Shown here in pieces: positions 63,228-64,000 of a DNA stretch of 64,000 nucleotides. The notes under the pieces are model-generated. The model worked only from the letters and a program-made list of their open reading frames with translations. It was not told the DNA's origin and ran no database searches. How positions within the stretch are numbered: the first letter of the stretch is position 1; the number at the start of each line of letters is the position of its first letter. Origin of the DNA: JAVVEG01 sp041751425 (GTDB taxonomy: Bacteria > Pseudomonadota > Gammaproteobacteria > Pseudomonadales > Pseudohongiellaceae); NCBI GenBank assembly GCA_041751425.1, contig JBGSXL010000016.1:60857-124856 (forward strand), given 5' to 3'. Made by a program: the position numbers and the translations under genes.

Positions 63228-63848
63228 ATGGCCAGATCAAAGAGCAGTAATCGTTGGCTGGAAGAACATGTCAACGACCCCTATGTCAAACAGGCGCAAC
63301 TGGACGGGTATCGCTCCCGCGCCAGTTACAAACTGCTGGAACTGAACGACAAGGACAAGCTGCTACGTCCCGGCATGATTTTATTGGATCTGGGCTCTGC
63401 GCCAGGTGGCTGGTCGCAGGTGGCAGCTCCATTGGTGGGTTCAAAAGGGCGAGTTATTGCATCTGACATCCTTCCCATGGACGCGATCGCCGATGTGGAT
63501 TTCATCCAGGGTGATTTTACGGAAGAGGTTGTTTTCACGCAAATACTGGAAAAGCTTGGCGATGCGCAGGCCGATATTGTGATTTCGGATATGTCACCAA
63601 ACATCAGCGGCGTGAGCGCAGCCGACCAGGCTTCGTCCATGTATCTGCTGGAGCTTGCACTGGATATGGCGCGGCAGGTGCTGAAGCCGGAAGGTAGTTT
63701 TGTGGCTAAAGTATTCCATGGTGAGGGCTACGATCAGTATGTAAAGGAGCTGCGCACCAGCTTCAGCAAAGTAGTAATCCGCAAACCCGACGCCTCCCGC
63801 TCGCGCTCACGCGAAGTGTATGTCGTGGCACGTGGTTTTCGCGGTTGA
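63228..63848 (+). CDS. rlmE: 23S rRNA (uridine2552-2'-O)-methyltransferase RlmE
   Basis: A 206-residue FtsJ-family enzyme that methylates U2552 of 23S rRNA in the large ribosomal subunit and helps its final assembly. The K-D-K-E catalytic set is visible: Lys35 (RASYKLLEL), Asp121 (VISDMSPN), Lys161 (FVAKVFHGEGYD) and Glu196 (SREVYVV). The SAM loop is LLDLGSAPGGWSQVA (about 52-66). AGGA precedes the ATG. In many gammaproteobacteria rlmE is followed by ftsH; here the next element is a hairpin repeat and the window ends. Confidence 0.96.
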   Translation: MARSKSSNRWLEEHVNDPYVKQAQLDGYRSRASYKLLELNDKDKLLRPGMILLDLGSAPGGWSQVAAPLVGSKGRVIASDILPMDAIADVDFIQGDFTEEVVFTQILEKLGDAQADIVISDMSPNISGVSAADQASSMYLLELALDMARQVLKPEGSFVAKVFHGEGYDQYVKELRTSFSKVVIRKPDASRSRSREVYVVARGFRG

Positions 63849-63910
63849 TCACGTTGAACGCGTTGCAGGTCTCTTTTTCATCACCCTGTAGACCGAGTTG
63901 GAGCCGGGAG

Positions 63911-64000
63911 GTGTTGCGAATCGGGACACGCCTACAAGTACATCCCTGTAAGGCTCGTCTCGCGCCATCCCTGGCGCTCCACGGTCCCGCTCCGCAACAC
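63911..64000. repeat. Long hairpin repeat element, family B, copy 2 (may continue past window)
   Basis: GTGTTGCGAATCGGGAC (63911-63927) pairs with GTCCCGCTCCGCAACAC (63984-64000) apart from two mismatches. Read on the minus strand, the core is GACCGTGGAGCGCC, AGGGATGGCGCGAGACGAGCC, in two parts, then CAGGGATGTA and GGCGTGTCC, matching the core of copy 1 at 6619-6759, while the stems differ. The arm may extend beyond base 64000. Confidence 0.8.

Noticed and set aside
1..64000. Mobile element, prophage or integron
   Set aside because: No transposase, integrase, phage structural gene or attC-like core site was recognised.

Overview
The window looks like a chromosomal segment of a free-living, probably marine, gammaproteobacterium. 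The basis is gene content: RlmE, DjlA, YehS- and YbcJ-type proteins, a Proteobacteria-type TonB-dependent receptor, EAL/GGDEF signalling, many secreted hydrolases, and structured intergenic repeats of the kind common in that class. Base composition is close to even and coding is dense on both strands. I see no tRNA, rRNA, CRISPR array, integrase, transposase or prophage gene. The exact genus cannot be fixed from the sequence alone.

Layout. 1-4.9 kb: the end of an EAL-domain gene, an unrecognised secreted beta-propeller-like protein, a GlgC-like nucleotidyltransferase without its usual C-terminal domain, and a YeeE/YedE transporter. 5-17.5 kb: a run of exported phosphoester and metal hydrolases (PHP-type lipoprotein, PI-PLC, two related calcineurin-like phosphoesterases) around a large TonB-dependent receptor and an EAL-CBS-GGDEF protein. 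17.6-24.3 kb: single housekeeping or accessory genes (HAD phosphatase, YedK/HMCES, DUF2306, VanX-type dipeptidase, nitronate monooxygenase, M14 peptidase). 24.4-28.4 kb: a CbbR-like LysR regulator divergent from a small membrane protein, an SbtA-type bicarbonate transporter, purE and purK. 28.3-33.8 kb: DjlA, a crotonase, a methyltransferase and a DUF1800/DUF1501 pair. 33.9-39.2 kb: a tightly packed minus-strand operon (M1 aminopeptidase, asparaginase, CvfB-like, S4 and YehS-like proteins). 39.3-42.6 kb: Nramp-like transporter, M20 peptidase, cytochrome b561. 42.6-50.7 kb: an eight-gene island (CDP-alcohol phosphotransferase, LPG-synthase-TM protein, PTPS-like protein, MDR dehydrogenase, RibD-like reductase, glycosyltransferase, methyltransferase, sulfatase-like membrane enzyme). 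50.9-55 kb: DedA, MscS, SDF symporter, serine hydrolase. 55-56 kb: a non-coding block of large hairpins and tandem repeats. 56-60.6 kb: a MacAB-like ABC export operon. 60.7-63.8 kb: TrmH-family methyltransferase, a COG2509-type flavoprotein and rlmE.

The most interesting pieces are: (1) the bicarbonate-transporter/purEK operon with a CbbR-like regulator, which suggests bicarbonate uptake coupled to the bicarbonate-consuming step of purine synthesis; (2) the eight-gene island, whose PTPS-like member has lost the catalytic Cys and His but keeps the zinc ligands, suggesting an undescribed pterin- or flavin-like pathway tied to lipid and sugar chemistry; (3) two families of long hairpin elements, each with a conserved apical core and unrelated stems, two copies each in this window; (4) a DedA gene that appears to start at ATT; and (5) an Nramp homologue without the canonical metal-binding residues.
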